DNA of 54,463 nt from K189A clade bacterium (lineage in GTDB: Bacteria > Pseudomonadota > Gammaproteobacteria > Pseudomonadales > Azotimanducaceae). Location: positions 1 to 54,463 of the forward strand of contig CACFGV010000011.1 of the NCBI GenBank assembly GCA_902565895.1. Reading direction: 5' to 3'. Under the pieces are notes generated by a model. The model was not told the origin of the DNA and searched no databases. It saw nothing but the letters and a program-made list of their open reading frames with translations. This document shows, one piece after another, positions 7,879 to 15,357 of the stretch (position 1 is its first letter; every line of letters starts with the position of its first letter). The translations under genes were made by a program, and so were the position numbers.

Positions 7879-8703
7879 TTAAGCTGTTTGGTGACGCTGC
7901 AGGAAGTCACAGACGGTTAGATTGAAGGCGTCGCTAGCTTCCATGTTTACCCCGTGACCGGCTTCCAGCTCGACAACATTGAGGTTTGACATGTGCTCGA
8001 TCGCCCACTGGGCAAGGGGTCTGAAACGTCGTTCTTTTTGACCCCAACACATCAACGTTGGTCTAGGGTTGGTGTGGGCGATCTCAAGAATGTGTGTATG
8101 CGGCATAGTGCCTAGATAGGTGTTAGCCACGCCGATCGGCGACAGTGACTCTGCATCGGCTAATAAGGCATCAAAAACGGGTTTCGGCAGGGTGTGCGCG
8201 CGCCTGGGATGAACTGGAATTTTGTTAACAGCGTCTAACCCACCGGCAAGTATTTTGGCGGCGCTTTTTTCCATGTTTTGTAGCCAGCCGTCGACTAACT
8301 TTAGGTCGGAGAAGGCTGAGGTTGAATTGCTAAAGACCTGGGCAATTACGCGCTGAGGGTAGGCTAAGGTGTAGTTCAGGGTCAGGCTGGCGCCAAGGGA
8401 ATAGCCGCAAACGAACCACTGATCGACCCCCAGAGCGGTACGGATGTATTCGAACTGTTCGCCATAATGCTCGGTGGTATAAAGATGTTGATCTTCAGGC
8501 GCTGGCGATTTGCCGTGGCCCCAAAGGTCTACGGTTACAGGCTGGCACACCTTGCCTAAGGCATCTAAGTTTAGAATCCATTGGGCGCTGGACGACAAAA
8601 ACCCGTGCACCAATAGTAGATACGGACCTTGTCCTGGGTGTACGGTAAAGCTCAGTCGCGGCGTAAGCGGTGGGTTGTTTGCGGTTTGGCCGCTGTCGCT
8701 CAT
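7879..8703 (-). CDS. Alpha/beta-fold hydrolase
   Basis: 274 residues when started at ATG 8703 (MSDSGQTANN); the frame extends to 8802 but would then overlap the divergent gene at 8783 and carry a non-family hydrophobic leader. The fold is standard: LLLVHGFLSSSAQW (oxyanion, residues 30-42), VDLWGHGKS, nucleophile elbow CGYSLGAS with serine 102, acid/loop region RPTLMCWGQKERRF, and catalytic histidine in ELEAGHGVNMEAS. Substrate unknown; possible roles include C-C hydrolase or lactonase. First gene of a minus-strand set with the CitE-like lyase and glycosylase. Confidence 0.85.
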   Translation of the reverse strand: MSDSGQTANNPPLTPRLSFTVHPGQGPYLLLVHGFLSSSAQWILNLDALGKVCQPVTVDLWGHGKSPAPEDQHLYTTEHYGEQFEYIRTALGVDQWFVCGYSLGASLTLNYTLAYPQRVIAQVFSNSTSAFSDLKLVDGWLQNMEKSAAKILAGGLDAVNKIPVHPRRAHTLPKPVFDALLADAESLSPIGVANTYLGTMPHTHILEIAHTNPRPTLMCWGQKERRFRPLAQWAIEHMSNLNVVELEAGHGVNMEASDAFNLTVCDFLQRHQTA

Positions 8704-8782
8704 ATAGAAACGGGTGGTTGCGCTCGGAATGAAGAATACTAGCACGGCGCTATAGATTGGCGCGGTCCAGCAGGAGGGGAAG

Positions 8783-10471
8783 ATGTACGACTTATTGATC
8801 AAGGACGGTACCGTAGTAGATGGGTCTGGCGGAGCCGGCTACCGCGCTGACGTAGCCGTTCAGGACGGTAAAATTGCGGCCATCGGTCGACTAAACGGCA
8901 AGGCGCGTCAGACCATTCACGCCGAGGGTCACGTGGTTAGCCCAGGGTTTGTCGATGGTCATACGCACATGGACGCCCAGGTTTTTTGGGATCCCTTAGG
9001 CTCTTGCTCGTGTTACCACGGCGTTACCAGCGTGGTTATGGGTAACTGTGGTTTTACCTTAGCACCCTGTAAGCAAGAGGATGCGGACTTAGTGTTTCGT
9101 AACTTAGAGCGTGCCGAAGACCTGTCTCGGGACGCCATGCTTGAAGGCATAGATTGGACGTGGGAAACGTTCCCGCAGTTCCTGGATGCCGTGGATGCGC
9201 TGCCCAAGGGCATTAACTACGCAGGCTACATTGGCCACTCGGCGTTGCGCACTTACGTTATGGGTGAACGGGCTTTCAGCGAGACCGCCACCGAGGACGA
9301 TACTCGGAGCATGCAGGCAGTGGTGCAAGAAGCCATGCACGCTGGCGCCGTGGGATTTTCTACCTCGCGCACCTTCAATCACATTACGGCAGATGATCGG
9401 CCGGTGGCCAGCCGTTTGGCTGAATGGGACGAGGTTCGCGCCATAGTGAATGCTGTTGGTGAAACCGGTAAGGGCATTTTTGAAATCGCCGGCGAAGCAC
9501 CAGGCCGGGATCCAGAGCGCATCAGAGAATACTGCGATCGTTTGCGTGACTTGGCGGTAGAGTCTGGGGTAATTCAAACCTGGGGTATGTTCAGCGTACG
9601 CGCGGCGCCAGATTTATGGCGCCCGTACTTTGATCTGCTTGACGAAACCGCCGCTGCGGGTGGGCGAATGTTCGCCCAGGTACACAGTCGGGCGTTGTCG
9701 AGTTTGCTGTCTTTTGAAAGTTATACCCCGTACGACAATTGGGAGTATTGGTCGGACATACGCCAACTGCCTCTTGCTGAGCAAGCGGCGAAGCTGAGCG
9801 ACCCCGCGGTTAAAGCCAAACTGGTAGAGATTGCTAGTCGTGAATACACCGGGCCGCGAGTGGTCGGTGCTGAGGCCAGGCCGCCAAATTGGGACCATGT
9901 TTATCCCATGCAAGACATGGCTTTTGATGTGCCGTCCATGAGCGAACTGGCGCAACAAAAAGGTGTGAATCCGGTAGAGCTCATGATCGATATGGCGTTG
10001 GAGCGAGACTTTAAGATGTTCTTCCGCCAGCCCTTGGCCAACGAAAATCAAGATCACGTGCTAGAAATGATGAAGCATCCCCGTTCGGTTGTGACCTTTT
10101 CTGATTCTGGCGCTCATGTTGCGCAGATCATGGATTCGTCACTGCAAACCCACCTGCTCAGTTACTGGGTACGGGAGAAACAAGCGCTGAGTCTAGAAGC
10201 CGCTATACGCCAAATCACATACGACACCGCAACGCTATGGGGGCTGCACGATCGCGGCCTGGTTCGACAGGGTATGACTGCTGATTTATTGGTTTTTGAT
10301 CCAGACACGATTGGTGCGCGATTGCCGGAAGTGGTGCACGACTTGCCGGCAGGAGCGCGCAGACTCAAGCAAACGGCTGACGGATTGAAGCACTCTATTG
10401 TCGCAGGAGAGATCGTGCTGACCAACAATGAGCATACGGGAGCAGTGCCAGGTCGGCTCTTGCGCAGTTGA
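8783..10471 (+). CDS. N-acyl-D-amino-acid deacylase (D-aminoacylase)-type amidohydrolase
   Basis: 562 residues with an excellent AGGAGGGG ribosome site. N-terminal beta-sandwich MYDLLIKDGTVVDGSG, then the first metal motif PGFVDGHTHMDAQVFWD (His60, His62) and VTSVVMGNCGFTLAP with Cys89, the zinc-bridging cysteine that marks D-aminoacylases and D-glutamate deacylases. Later GHSALRTYVMGERA and GAVGFSTSR (metal/substrate loops), VVTFSDSGAHVAQI (metal-binding aspartate near the C-terminus) and GLVRQGMTADLLVFDPDTI complete the amidohydrolase superfamily architecture. The enzyme would hydrolyse N-acyl-D-amino acids, dihydropyrimidines or similar amides; substrate is not set. Divergent from the hydrolase gene. 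Confidence 0.9.
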   Translation: MYDLLIKDGTVVDGSGGAGYRADVAVQDGKIAAIGRLNGKARQTIHAEGHVVSPGFVDGHTHMDAQVFWDPLGSCSCYHGVTSVVMGNCGFTLAPCKQEDADLVFRNLERAEDLSRDAMLEGIDWTWETFPQFLDAVDALPKGINYAGYIGHSALRTYVMGERAFSETATEDDTRSMQAVVQEAMHAGAVGFSTSRTFNHITADDRPVASRLAEWDEVRAIVNAVGETGKGIFEIAGEAPGRDPERIREYCDRLRDLAVESGVIQTWGMFSVRAAPDLWRPYFDLLDETAAAGGRMFAQVHSRALSSLLSFESYTPYDNWEYWSDIRQLPLAEQAAKLSDPAVKAKLVEIASREYTGPRVVGAEARPPNWDHVYPMQDMAFDVPSMSELAQQKGVNPVELMIDMALERDFKMFFRQPLANENQDHVLEMMKHPRSVVTFSDSGAHVAQIMDSSLQTHLLSYWVREKQALSLEAAIRQITYDTATLWGLHDRGLVRQGMTADLLVFDPDTIGARLPEVVHDLPAGARRLKQTADGLKHSIVAGEIVLTNNEHTGAVPGRLLRS

Positions 10472-10512
10472 CGCTTGCGTGGTGAAAGGGCCTAGGGCAA
10501 CATTCGGCCCAA

Positions 10513-10589
10513 GCACCCGTAGTTCAACTGGATAGAATACTTGGCTTCGAACCAAGGGGTTGCAGGTTCGAGTCCTGCCGGGTGCGCCA
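10513..10589 (+). tRNA. tRNA-Arg (anticodon UCG)
   Basis: A complete 77-nt tRNA with encoded CCA. Acceptor stem GCACCCG (10513-10519) pairs with CGGGTGC (10579-10585), discriminator G, CCA at 10587-10589. Anticodon stem CTTGG/CCAAG encloses the loop CTTCGAA, giving anticodon TCG at the 34-36 position, which reads CGA arginine codons. T-loop GTTCGAGTC is canonical. It stands alone between the amidohydrolase gene and ribBX; only a short T5 run follows it. Confidence 0.97.
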
Positions 10590-10651
10590 GCTCTTTTTAC
10601 AACCCTATGGCTTTGCTCGCTTAACGAGCTGCTAGACAAAGCCTTATGAAC

Positions 10652-10728
10652 GCCGAAGGTGTGGCCGCTATTTTTGTTAAACACAGGTCTCAGCCTTTGG
10701 CTTGTGCTAACCTTCGGCACCTTTTTTT
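10652..10728 (+). promoter_or_regulatory. Structured leader/attenuator-like element upstream of ribBX
   Basis: GCCGAAGGT (10652-10660) is a perfect inverted complement of ACCTTCGGC (10710-10718), followed almost at once by a T7 run (10722-10728). A smaller hairpin inside it (AGCC TTT GGCT, extended by CACA/TGTG) offers an alternative fold. The arrangement looks like an intrinsic terminator or attenuator in the 5' leader, ending 14 bp before the GTG start. Whether it responds to a flavin or is simply the terminator of a tRNA read-through transcript cannot be told. I do not see the conserved core of an FMN riboswitch. Confidence 0.45.
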
Positions 10729-10742
10729 CTGGAACCAGTAGC

Positions 10743-11834
10743 GTGACCACCGAATTCAACACGATTGAAGAAGCCCTCACGGCCATCCGCAACGGCGAAA
10801 TGGTCGTCGTAGTGGACGATGACGATCGAGAAAACGAAGGCGATCTGATTATGGCTGCGAGCAAGGCCACATCAGAAGCGGTGGCTTTCATGATTCGCCA
10901 CACCAGTGGCATTTTGTGCACGCCTATTTTGCAAGAGCAGGCGACCGCCTTGCACCTGGACCCCATGGTCGGACGTAACGATGCGCCCATGAGCACGGCA
11001 TTTACCGTGTCCATTGATTACAAGCAGGGGCTTACCACAGGTATATCAGCTGAAGAACGCGCAGCTACGGTCCAAGCCTTAACCAACAGTAACGTTGCGG
11101 CAGACGACTTTGTTCGCCCGGGCCATATTTTTCCGTTGGTGGCGCGCCAAGGCGGTGTGCTGGTGCGTTCGGGGCACACCGAGGCCGGCACCGATTTGGC
11201 GACGTTGGCTGGGTTACCGCCGGTGGGGCTACTGGCTGAACTGGTTAACGATAACGGTACGGTACAACGCTTGCCCGAGTTGTTGGAGTTTGCTGCCGCA
11301 CATAAGTTGAAAATTATCACCATCGCGGATCTGATCGCCCACCGCCAACAACGCGAAAAATTGGTTGAGCGCAGTTTTGAGTTCGCGGTTAAAACCCCCA
11401 TAGGTGATGCCCAAGCGTTTGCATACCGCACACAATTTGAAGATGCAGAACACATTGCTTTGGTGTTCGGCGACATCGCTTCAATGCCATCGGTGCCCGT
11501 ACGCATACACCGCGAAAAACTGGTTGAAGATCTGTTCGGTGCCCAGGGTAATCATCCAACGAACGTGTTGGAGGCAGCACAAAATAGAATTAACAAGCTT
11601 GGCGGAGGTGTCTTAATTTATCTGCGCACTGGTTTTGTGGGTGTTCCGCACGAAAACCTAGCCTCCCAGAGCAAGGAGGAGGAGCGACGCAGCGAATGGC
11701 TCGAGGTCGGGGTTGGTGCGCAAATTTTGCGGGATCTGGGTGTCAGTAAGATTCGTTTGATTGCCGGTCGTGAGGTTGACTACGTCGGCGTTGAAGGTTT
11801 TGGCCTGACCTTGGAGTCGACCGAAATTCTCTGA
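10743..11834 (+). CDS. ribBX: 3,4-dihydroxy-2-butanone-4-phosphate synthase with degenerate GTP cyclohydrolase II domain (RibBX type)
   Basis: About 363 residues from GTG 10743 (VTTEFNTIEEALTAIRNGE); upstream codons in the same frame read through the leader hairpin and are unlikely to be translated. The N-terminal 200 residues are a complete RibB domain: VVDDDDRENEGDLIMAA (acidic metal loop), RNDAPMSTAFTVSID and RPGHIFPLVARQGGVLVRSGHTEA. The C-terminal domain aligns with GTP cyclohydrolase II, but the zinc cysteines are gone: where GCHII has SECLTGD...RCDCG, this reads REKLVEDLFGAQGNHP. This is the RibBX pattern described in proteobacteria. RibB turns ribulose-5-phosphate into the four-carbon precursor of riboflavin. 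Isolated from other rib genes. Confidence 0.9.
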   Translation: MTTEFNTIEEALTAIRNGEMVVVVDDDDRENEGDLIMAASKATSEAVAFMIRHTSGILCTPILQEQATALHLDPMVGRNDAPMSTAFTVSIDYKQGLTTGISAEERAATVQALTNSNVAADDFVRPGHIFPLVARQGGVLVRSGHTEAGTDLATLAGLPPVGLLAELVNDNGTVQRLPELLEFAAAHKLKIITIADLIAHRQQREKLVERSFEFAVKTPIGDAQAFAYRTQFEDAEHIALVFGDIASMPSVPVRIHREKLVEDLFGAQGNHPTNVLEAAQNRINKLGGGVLIYLRTGFVGVPHENLASQSKEEERRSEWLEVGVGAQILRDLGVSKIRLIAGREVDYVGVEGFGLTLESTEIL

Positions 11835-11846
11835 TCCGTCCGAGTA

Positions 11847-12083
11847 TTAGCGCCGGTATTGGAAAATCACCCGTTTCCCTGGCGGGCCAACGAAAACGAT
11901 GCGCACATCCTGGCTGCGAATGTTGCAGCTGGTACAACGTAACCGATCCCGCACGCCGGTTATAGGAAAGTCGCCGCCCAATCGCACGATAAGTTTTTCA
12001 ATATCAAGCTGCACACTGCGTTGGCAGCGCTCGCATTCAGCATAAAGATGGAAGGACTCGACTAAATCGTTCAGGCTGTGCAT
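11847..12083 (-). CDS. Small zinc-ribbon-like protein
   Basis: 78 residues if started at ATG 12083; the frame is open to 12170, so a start further upstream cannot be excluded. Two CxxC pairs, ECERCQRS and LRCTSCNIRSQDVRI, are placed as in a four-cysteine zinc ribbon, with DIEKLIVRLGGDFPI between them. Similar short proteins of unknown function are common in proteobacteria. Convergent with ribBX (12 bp). An SOS-box-like palindrome lies 53 bp upstream of this start. No Shine-Dalgarno is evident. Confidence 0.6.
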   Translation of the reverse strand: MHSLNDLVESFHLYAECERCQRSVQLDIEKLIVRLGGDFPITGVRDRLRCTSCNIRSQDVRIVFVGPPGKRVIFQYRR

Positions 12084-12133
12084 CAGTGTTGCGGATGCTT
12101 GGCGCGTTAGCGCGGCGCCAGAGCATACGAAAG

Positions 12134-12153
12134 TACTGTATAAATGTACACTA
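12134..12153. promoter_or_regulatory. LexA-box-like palindrome
   Basis: TACTGTATAAATGTACACTA matches 17 of 20 positions of the E. coli LexA consensus (TACTGTATATATATACAGTA). The left CTGT half-site is intact; the right half-site reads ACAC instead of ACAG. It lies between the zinc-ribbon gene (minus strand) and pdxA (plus strand), close enough to act on either. One mismatch in the right core half-site makes it weak. Confidence 0.3.
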
Positions 12154-12233
12154 TAAGTTGACAGAGACAATCATAACGAGCCAGCCGAATCGGTGTCGTA
12201 AGCGCTAGGTTCGTGTGCGGGTAGGAGGCCATA

Positions 12234-13226
12234 GTGGAAAAACCCATAGCAATTACCTTGGGCGATCCTGCGGGCGTGGGTCCTGAGGTCGTGTTGAAAA
12301 CAGTGCTGACAACCCCTCAGCCTAAACACCCTTGGATACTGATTGGCAGCTTATGGAGCTTGCAACGCAGTGCCGGCGCGTTGGGACTGCCCATGCCTGA
12401 TATCGATGAAATAAACAGTATTGAAGAGGCCACGGCGCCGGTGAGTTTACTGCAGCCAGGGGCTTGCCCAGCACCGGCTGACTTTGCCTTTGGCAAGGTT
12501 CAGGCGGCCTGCGGTGAGTTGGCCGTGCGCTCGGTAGAGTTTGCGGCCAGAGCGTGTTTGGCCGCAGAGGTCTCGGCTATGGTGACCGCACCTATTCATA
12601 AAGAAGCTATTCATGCCGCTGGATATGTTGATGATATTGGTCATCAAGAAATTCTTGCGCGCCTCGCAGGCGTCAACCAGACCGCTACGATGTTGATGAC
12701 ACCGGGTCTAAAAGTCGTGCATTTGTCGACCCATAAGTCCCTTGCTGATGCGGTTAAATTTGTTCGCCGCGATACGGTTCTAGATAAATTACAGTTGATG
12801 CACGACACCCTGACGCGCTGGGGTATGCAGCAGCCGCGCATAGCGTTAGCCGCACTTAATCCTCACGGTGGCGAAGGTGGCTTACTAGGGAAGGAGGAAG
12901 CGCAAGAGTTGCAACCCGCAGTCGCCGCGGCAGTTGAACTAGGTATTGATGTGACTGGTCCTGTCCCTGCTGATTCGGTATTTAACCGCGCCATTGGCGG
13001 TGAGTTTGATGTGGTGTTAGCGCTTTACCACGATCAGGGTCACATCGCGATTAAGGTTCATAACTTCCATCAATCCACCACCGCCACTCTGGGTATTCCC
13101 TTTGTGCGCACCTCTGTGGATCACGGCACTGCATTTGATATTGCCGGCAAGGGTCAGGCAGACCCTACTGGACTGGCAGCGGCGGTAGACGCCGCTGAAG
13201 CCATTGTCGATGGGCGTCTTAGCTGA
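12234..13226 (+). CDS. pdxA: 4-hydroxythreonine-4-phosphate dehydrogenase
   Basis: 330 residues, GTG start with AGGAGG at 12223-12228. MEKPIAITLGDPAGVGPEVVLK is the PdxA N-terminal signature. TAPIHKEAIHAAGY, DDIGHQEILARL (metal-binding histidine), VVHLSTHKSL and LNPHGGEGGLLGKEE (second metal histidine), then ALYHDQGHIAIKV and TSVDHGTAFDIAGKGQADP complete the active site. It oxidises 4-phospho-hydroxy-L-threonine in the DXP-dependent pyridoxal phosphate pathway, NAD-linked, cytoplasmic. In many gammaproteobacteria pdxA sits with surA/ksgA/apaH; here it stands alone. PdxA2 paralogues occur near catabolic genes, and the downstream operon makes that a secondary possibility. Confidence 0.93.
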   Translation: MEKPIAITLGDPAGVGPEVVLKTVLTTPQPKHPWILIGSLWSLQRSAGALGLPMPDIDEINSIEEATAPVSLLQPGACPAPADFAFGKVQAACGELAVRSVEFAARACLAAEVSAMVTAPIHKEAIHAAGYVDDIGHQEILARLAGVNQTATMLMTPGLKVVHLSTHKSLADAVKFVRRDTVLDKLQLMHDTLTRWGMQQPRIALAALNPHGGEGGLLGKEEAQELQPAVAAAVELGIDVTGPVPADSVFNRAIGGEFDVVLALYHDQGHIAIKVHNFHQSTTATLGIPFVRTSVDHGTAFDIAGKGQADPTGLAAAVDAAEAIVDGRLS

Positions 13227-13350
13227 GCGATTTGCAAACCGCGAATGGTTGGCTGCGCCCCAGGGTTAACTAGGCGCGCGGATAGGACTGTGGCACACTC
13301 AGGCCCATGATCGCGGCCCGTTAAATGCCGTAAAAATAGGGGGAAATCTG

Positions 13351-14433
13351 ATGAAAGCAGCTGTTTTTCGTGAAGTGAACGTACCGATGGAAATCGAAGA
13401 GATCTCGGTTTCTAAACCCGGTCCCAGAGAAGTGCTCATCCGAACCATGGCAGCGGGCATTTGTCACAGCGACATGCATTTTTGGAACGGCAGCTATCCA
13501 GGCAAGGTTCCCATGGTGCTTGGTCACGAGAGCGCGGGCATTGTTGAGCAAGTGGGCAGCGATGTGCACTACGTTAAGCCCGGTGATCACGTTATTACTT
13601 GTCTATCGGTATTTTGCGGTCATTGCGAACAATGTCTGACCGGCCATCTGTCTCTGTGTCAAGAACCTGAAACGAATCGTGGGCCGGAACAAGAACCGCG
13701 ACTTAGCCAAGATGATCAGGCCCTTACTCAGTTTGCGCAACTGGGTTCGTTTGCGGAAATGATGTTGGTGCACGAACATGCCGTGGTAAAGATCCGCGAC
13801 GACATGCCCATGGCCCAAGCGGCATTGATTGGGTGTGGTGTAACCACCGGCGTGGGAGCAGTGATTCATACCGCCCGGGTAGAGGCTGGTTCTACTGTAG
13901 CGGTGATCGGTTGTGGCGGTATTGGCTTATCAGCCATTAACGGCGCTGCCATTGCTGGGGCGTCGCGCATCATAGCGGTGGACATGGTGGCGTCTAAGCT
14001 GGACTTAGCCCGTAAATTTGGTGCAACTGACGTGGTTGACGCCAGCAGCGGGGATGCGGTTGCCGAAGTGATCGAAATGACCGGTGGCGGCGTGCATTAT
14101 TCGTTTGAAGCGATTGGCCTCAAGGCCACTGCAGAACAGGCGTTCCAAATGTTGCGTATGGGCGGCACTGCGACGGTTATTGGCATGATTCCGCCGGGTC
14201 AAATGGTGTCTTTACATGGCGTTGACTTCCTGCGCGAGAAAAAAATCCAAGGTTCCATGATGGGTTCTAACCGTTTCCGCGTAGACATGCCGCGGTTTGT
14301 CGATTTTTATCTGCAGGGTCGATTGCATTTGGACGATCTTATCTCTCGCCGCATAGCCCTTGAGGACATCAATGAAGGCATGGATGCGCTAAACACGGGA
14401 GAAATTGCGCGCAGCGTAATCATGTTTAATTAG
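13351..14433 (+). CDS. Zinc-dependent alcohol dehydrogenase (MDR family)
   Basis: 360 residues; RBS AGGGGGA before ATG. Zinc alcohol dehydrogenase signature VLGHESAGIVEQVG near residue 55; catalytic zinc ligands Cys in GICHSD and His in GHE; structural zinc cysteines in CLSVFCGHCEQCLTGHLSLC, so both zinc sites are kept. Rossmann motif VIGCGGIGLSAINGA near residue 185 and an aspartate (VDMVASKLDLA) after the second strand indicate NAD preference. It resembles the long-chain class used for aryl, terpenoid or medium-chain alcohols. First gene of the 13.35-20.87 kb operon; 124 bp separate it from pdxA. Confidence 0.92.
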   Translation: MKAAVFREVNVPMEIEEISVSKPGPREVLIRTMAAGICHSDMHFWNGSYPGKVPMVLGHESAGIVEQVGSDVHYVKPGDHVITCLSVFCGHCEQCLTGHLSLCQEPETNRGPEQEPRLSQDDQALTQFAQLGSFAEMMLVHEHAVVKIRDDMPMAQAALIGCGVTTGVGAVIHTARVEAGSTVAVIGCGGIGLSAINGAAIAGASRIIAVDMVASKLDLARKFGATDVVDASSGDAVAEVIEMTGGGVHYSFEAIGLKATAEQAFQMLRMGGTATVIGMIPPGQMVSLHGVDFLREKKIQGSMMGSNRFRVDMPRFVDFYLQGRLHLDDLISRRIALEDINEGMDALNTGEIARSVIMFN

Positions 14434-14455
14434 AAAGCGTTTATAAGGGGGGAGT

Positions 14456-15349
14456 ATGCGCTGGTTGTCGTTTTATCGTTCGTCACCGGATGTAAGTTCG
14501 GGGCCGACTTATACCCAGGCGAGCTTTGGGTATGTGGTGCAAACACAAGACGGTGCTGAGGGCGTGGTGGACGTTGGTATGCGCAGTGAGTACGCCACCC
14601 TGCGCGAAGCAATAGCGGCTCAAGCGCTTGAGCGATTGGTTGCGCAATGCGGCGACCAGGCAGATGTAGCTTTAGACGGTTTGCATTTCGCGCCAACCAT
14701 TACGGACCCGAAAAAAATACTCTGCGTCGGTCTCAACTACAAGGCCCACCAAGAAGAAACCGGTCGCGGTGGCGAAGGGGTGCCCACGGTTTTTGTGCGT
14801 TTTGCAGCGGCGCAAATGGGCCACGGTGAACCGATGGTGCGGCCTCGGGAGTCAGCAAGCTTAGACTTTGAAGGCGAAATAGCCATGATCATAGGCCGCG
14901 GTGGCCGGCGCATTGCGCGCAAGGACGCCATGGAGCACGTGGTCGGATTTGGTATCTACAACGATGGCAGCGTGCGTGAGTACCAGCGCCAAACCAGCCA
15001 ATTTACCCCCGGAAAGAACTTTGCTAACACAGGCGGGTTTGGCCCGTGGATGATGACCAAGGAAGCGATAGGCGAGTTATCCCAGATGGAAATAACCACA
15101 CGTTTGAATGGTGAGGTTATGCAGAATGCGACAGCAGACTTGCTGGTGCATGGTTTTGATGAGTTGATAGCGTTTTGCTCGACCTTTATCGAACTCGAGC
15201 CAGGCGATGTGATCGTGACTGGGACGCCTGGCGGTGTCGGGGCTGCACGTAAGCCGCCGGTGTTTATGGACCAAGGTGATGTCATTGAAGTCGATGTGAA
15301 ACCAATTGGCACCCTGCGCAATCCTGTTGTCAACGACCTACAAAATTAA
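14456..15349 (+). CDS. Fumarylacetoacetate hydrolase (FAH) family protein
   Basis: 297 residues; strong RBS AAGGGGGGAG 3-8 bp before ATG. FAH domain motifs: KKILCVGLNYKAHQEETG near residue 85, SLDFEGEIAMIIGRGGRRI with metal-binding Glu residues, VVGFGIYNDGSVREYQRQTSQFTPGKNFANTGGFGPWM, LNGEVMQNATADLL and ELEPGDVIVTGTPGGVGAARKPP. FAH-family enzymes hydrolyse or decarboxylate beta-diketo or oxo acids (acylpyruvate hydrolase, 2-oxo-hept-3-ene-1,7-dioate hydratase and so on). Follows the dehydrogenase by 22 bp and precedes the molybdenum enzyme by 8 bp, so it is part of the same catabolic operon. Confidence 0.92.
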   Translation: MRWLSFYRSSPDVSSGPTYTQASFGYVVQTQDGAEGVVDVGMRSEYATLREAIAAQALERLVAQCGDQADVALDGLHFAPTITDPKKILCVGLNYKAHQEETGRGGEGVPTVFVRFAAAQMGHGEPMVRPRESASLDFEGEIAMIIGRGGRRIARKDAMEHVVGFGIYNDGSVREYQRQTSQFTPGKNFANTGGFGPWMMTKEAIGELSQMEITTRLNGEVMQNATADLLVHGFDELIAFCSTFIELEPGDVIVTGTPGGVGAARKPPVFMDQGDVIEVDVKPIGTLRNPVVNDLQN

Positions 15350-15357
15350 TTTTTGTT

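Noticed and set aside
10513-10589. tRNA-Arg as an integration site (attB)
   Set aside because: No integrase gene and no repeat of the tRNA 3' end elsewhere in the window that I could see.
10590-10742. FMN riboswitch upstream of ribBX
   Set aside because: The conserved core elements (AGGGCGGGGTGAAATTCCC and similar) are absent; only a long-range stem and T run are present.
10286-11014. 242-codon minus-strand ORF spanning tRNA-Arg and ribBX, containing GRTRTCNPLVRSQVFYPVEL
   Set aside because: This is the well-known spurious translation of the reverse complement of tRNA-Arg extended into antisense of ribBX; it has no domain and no ribosome site.
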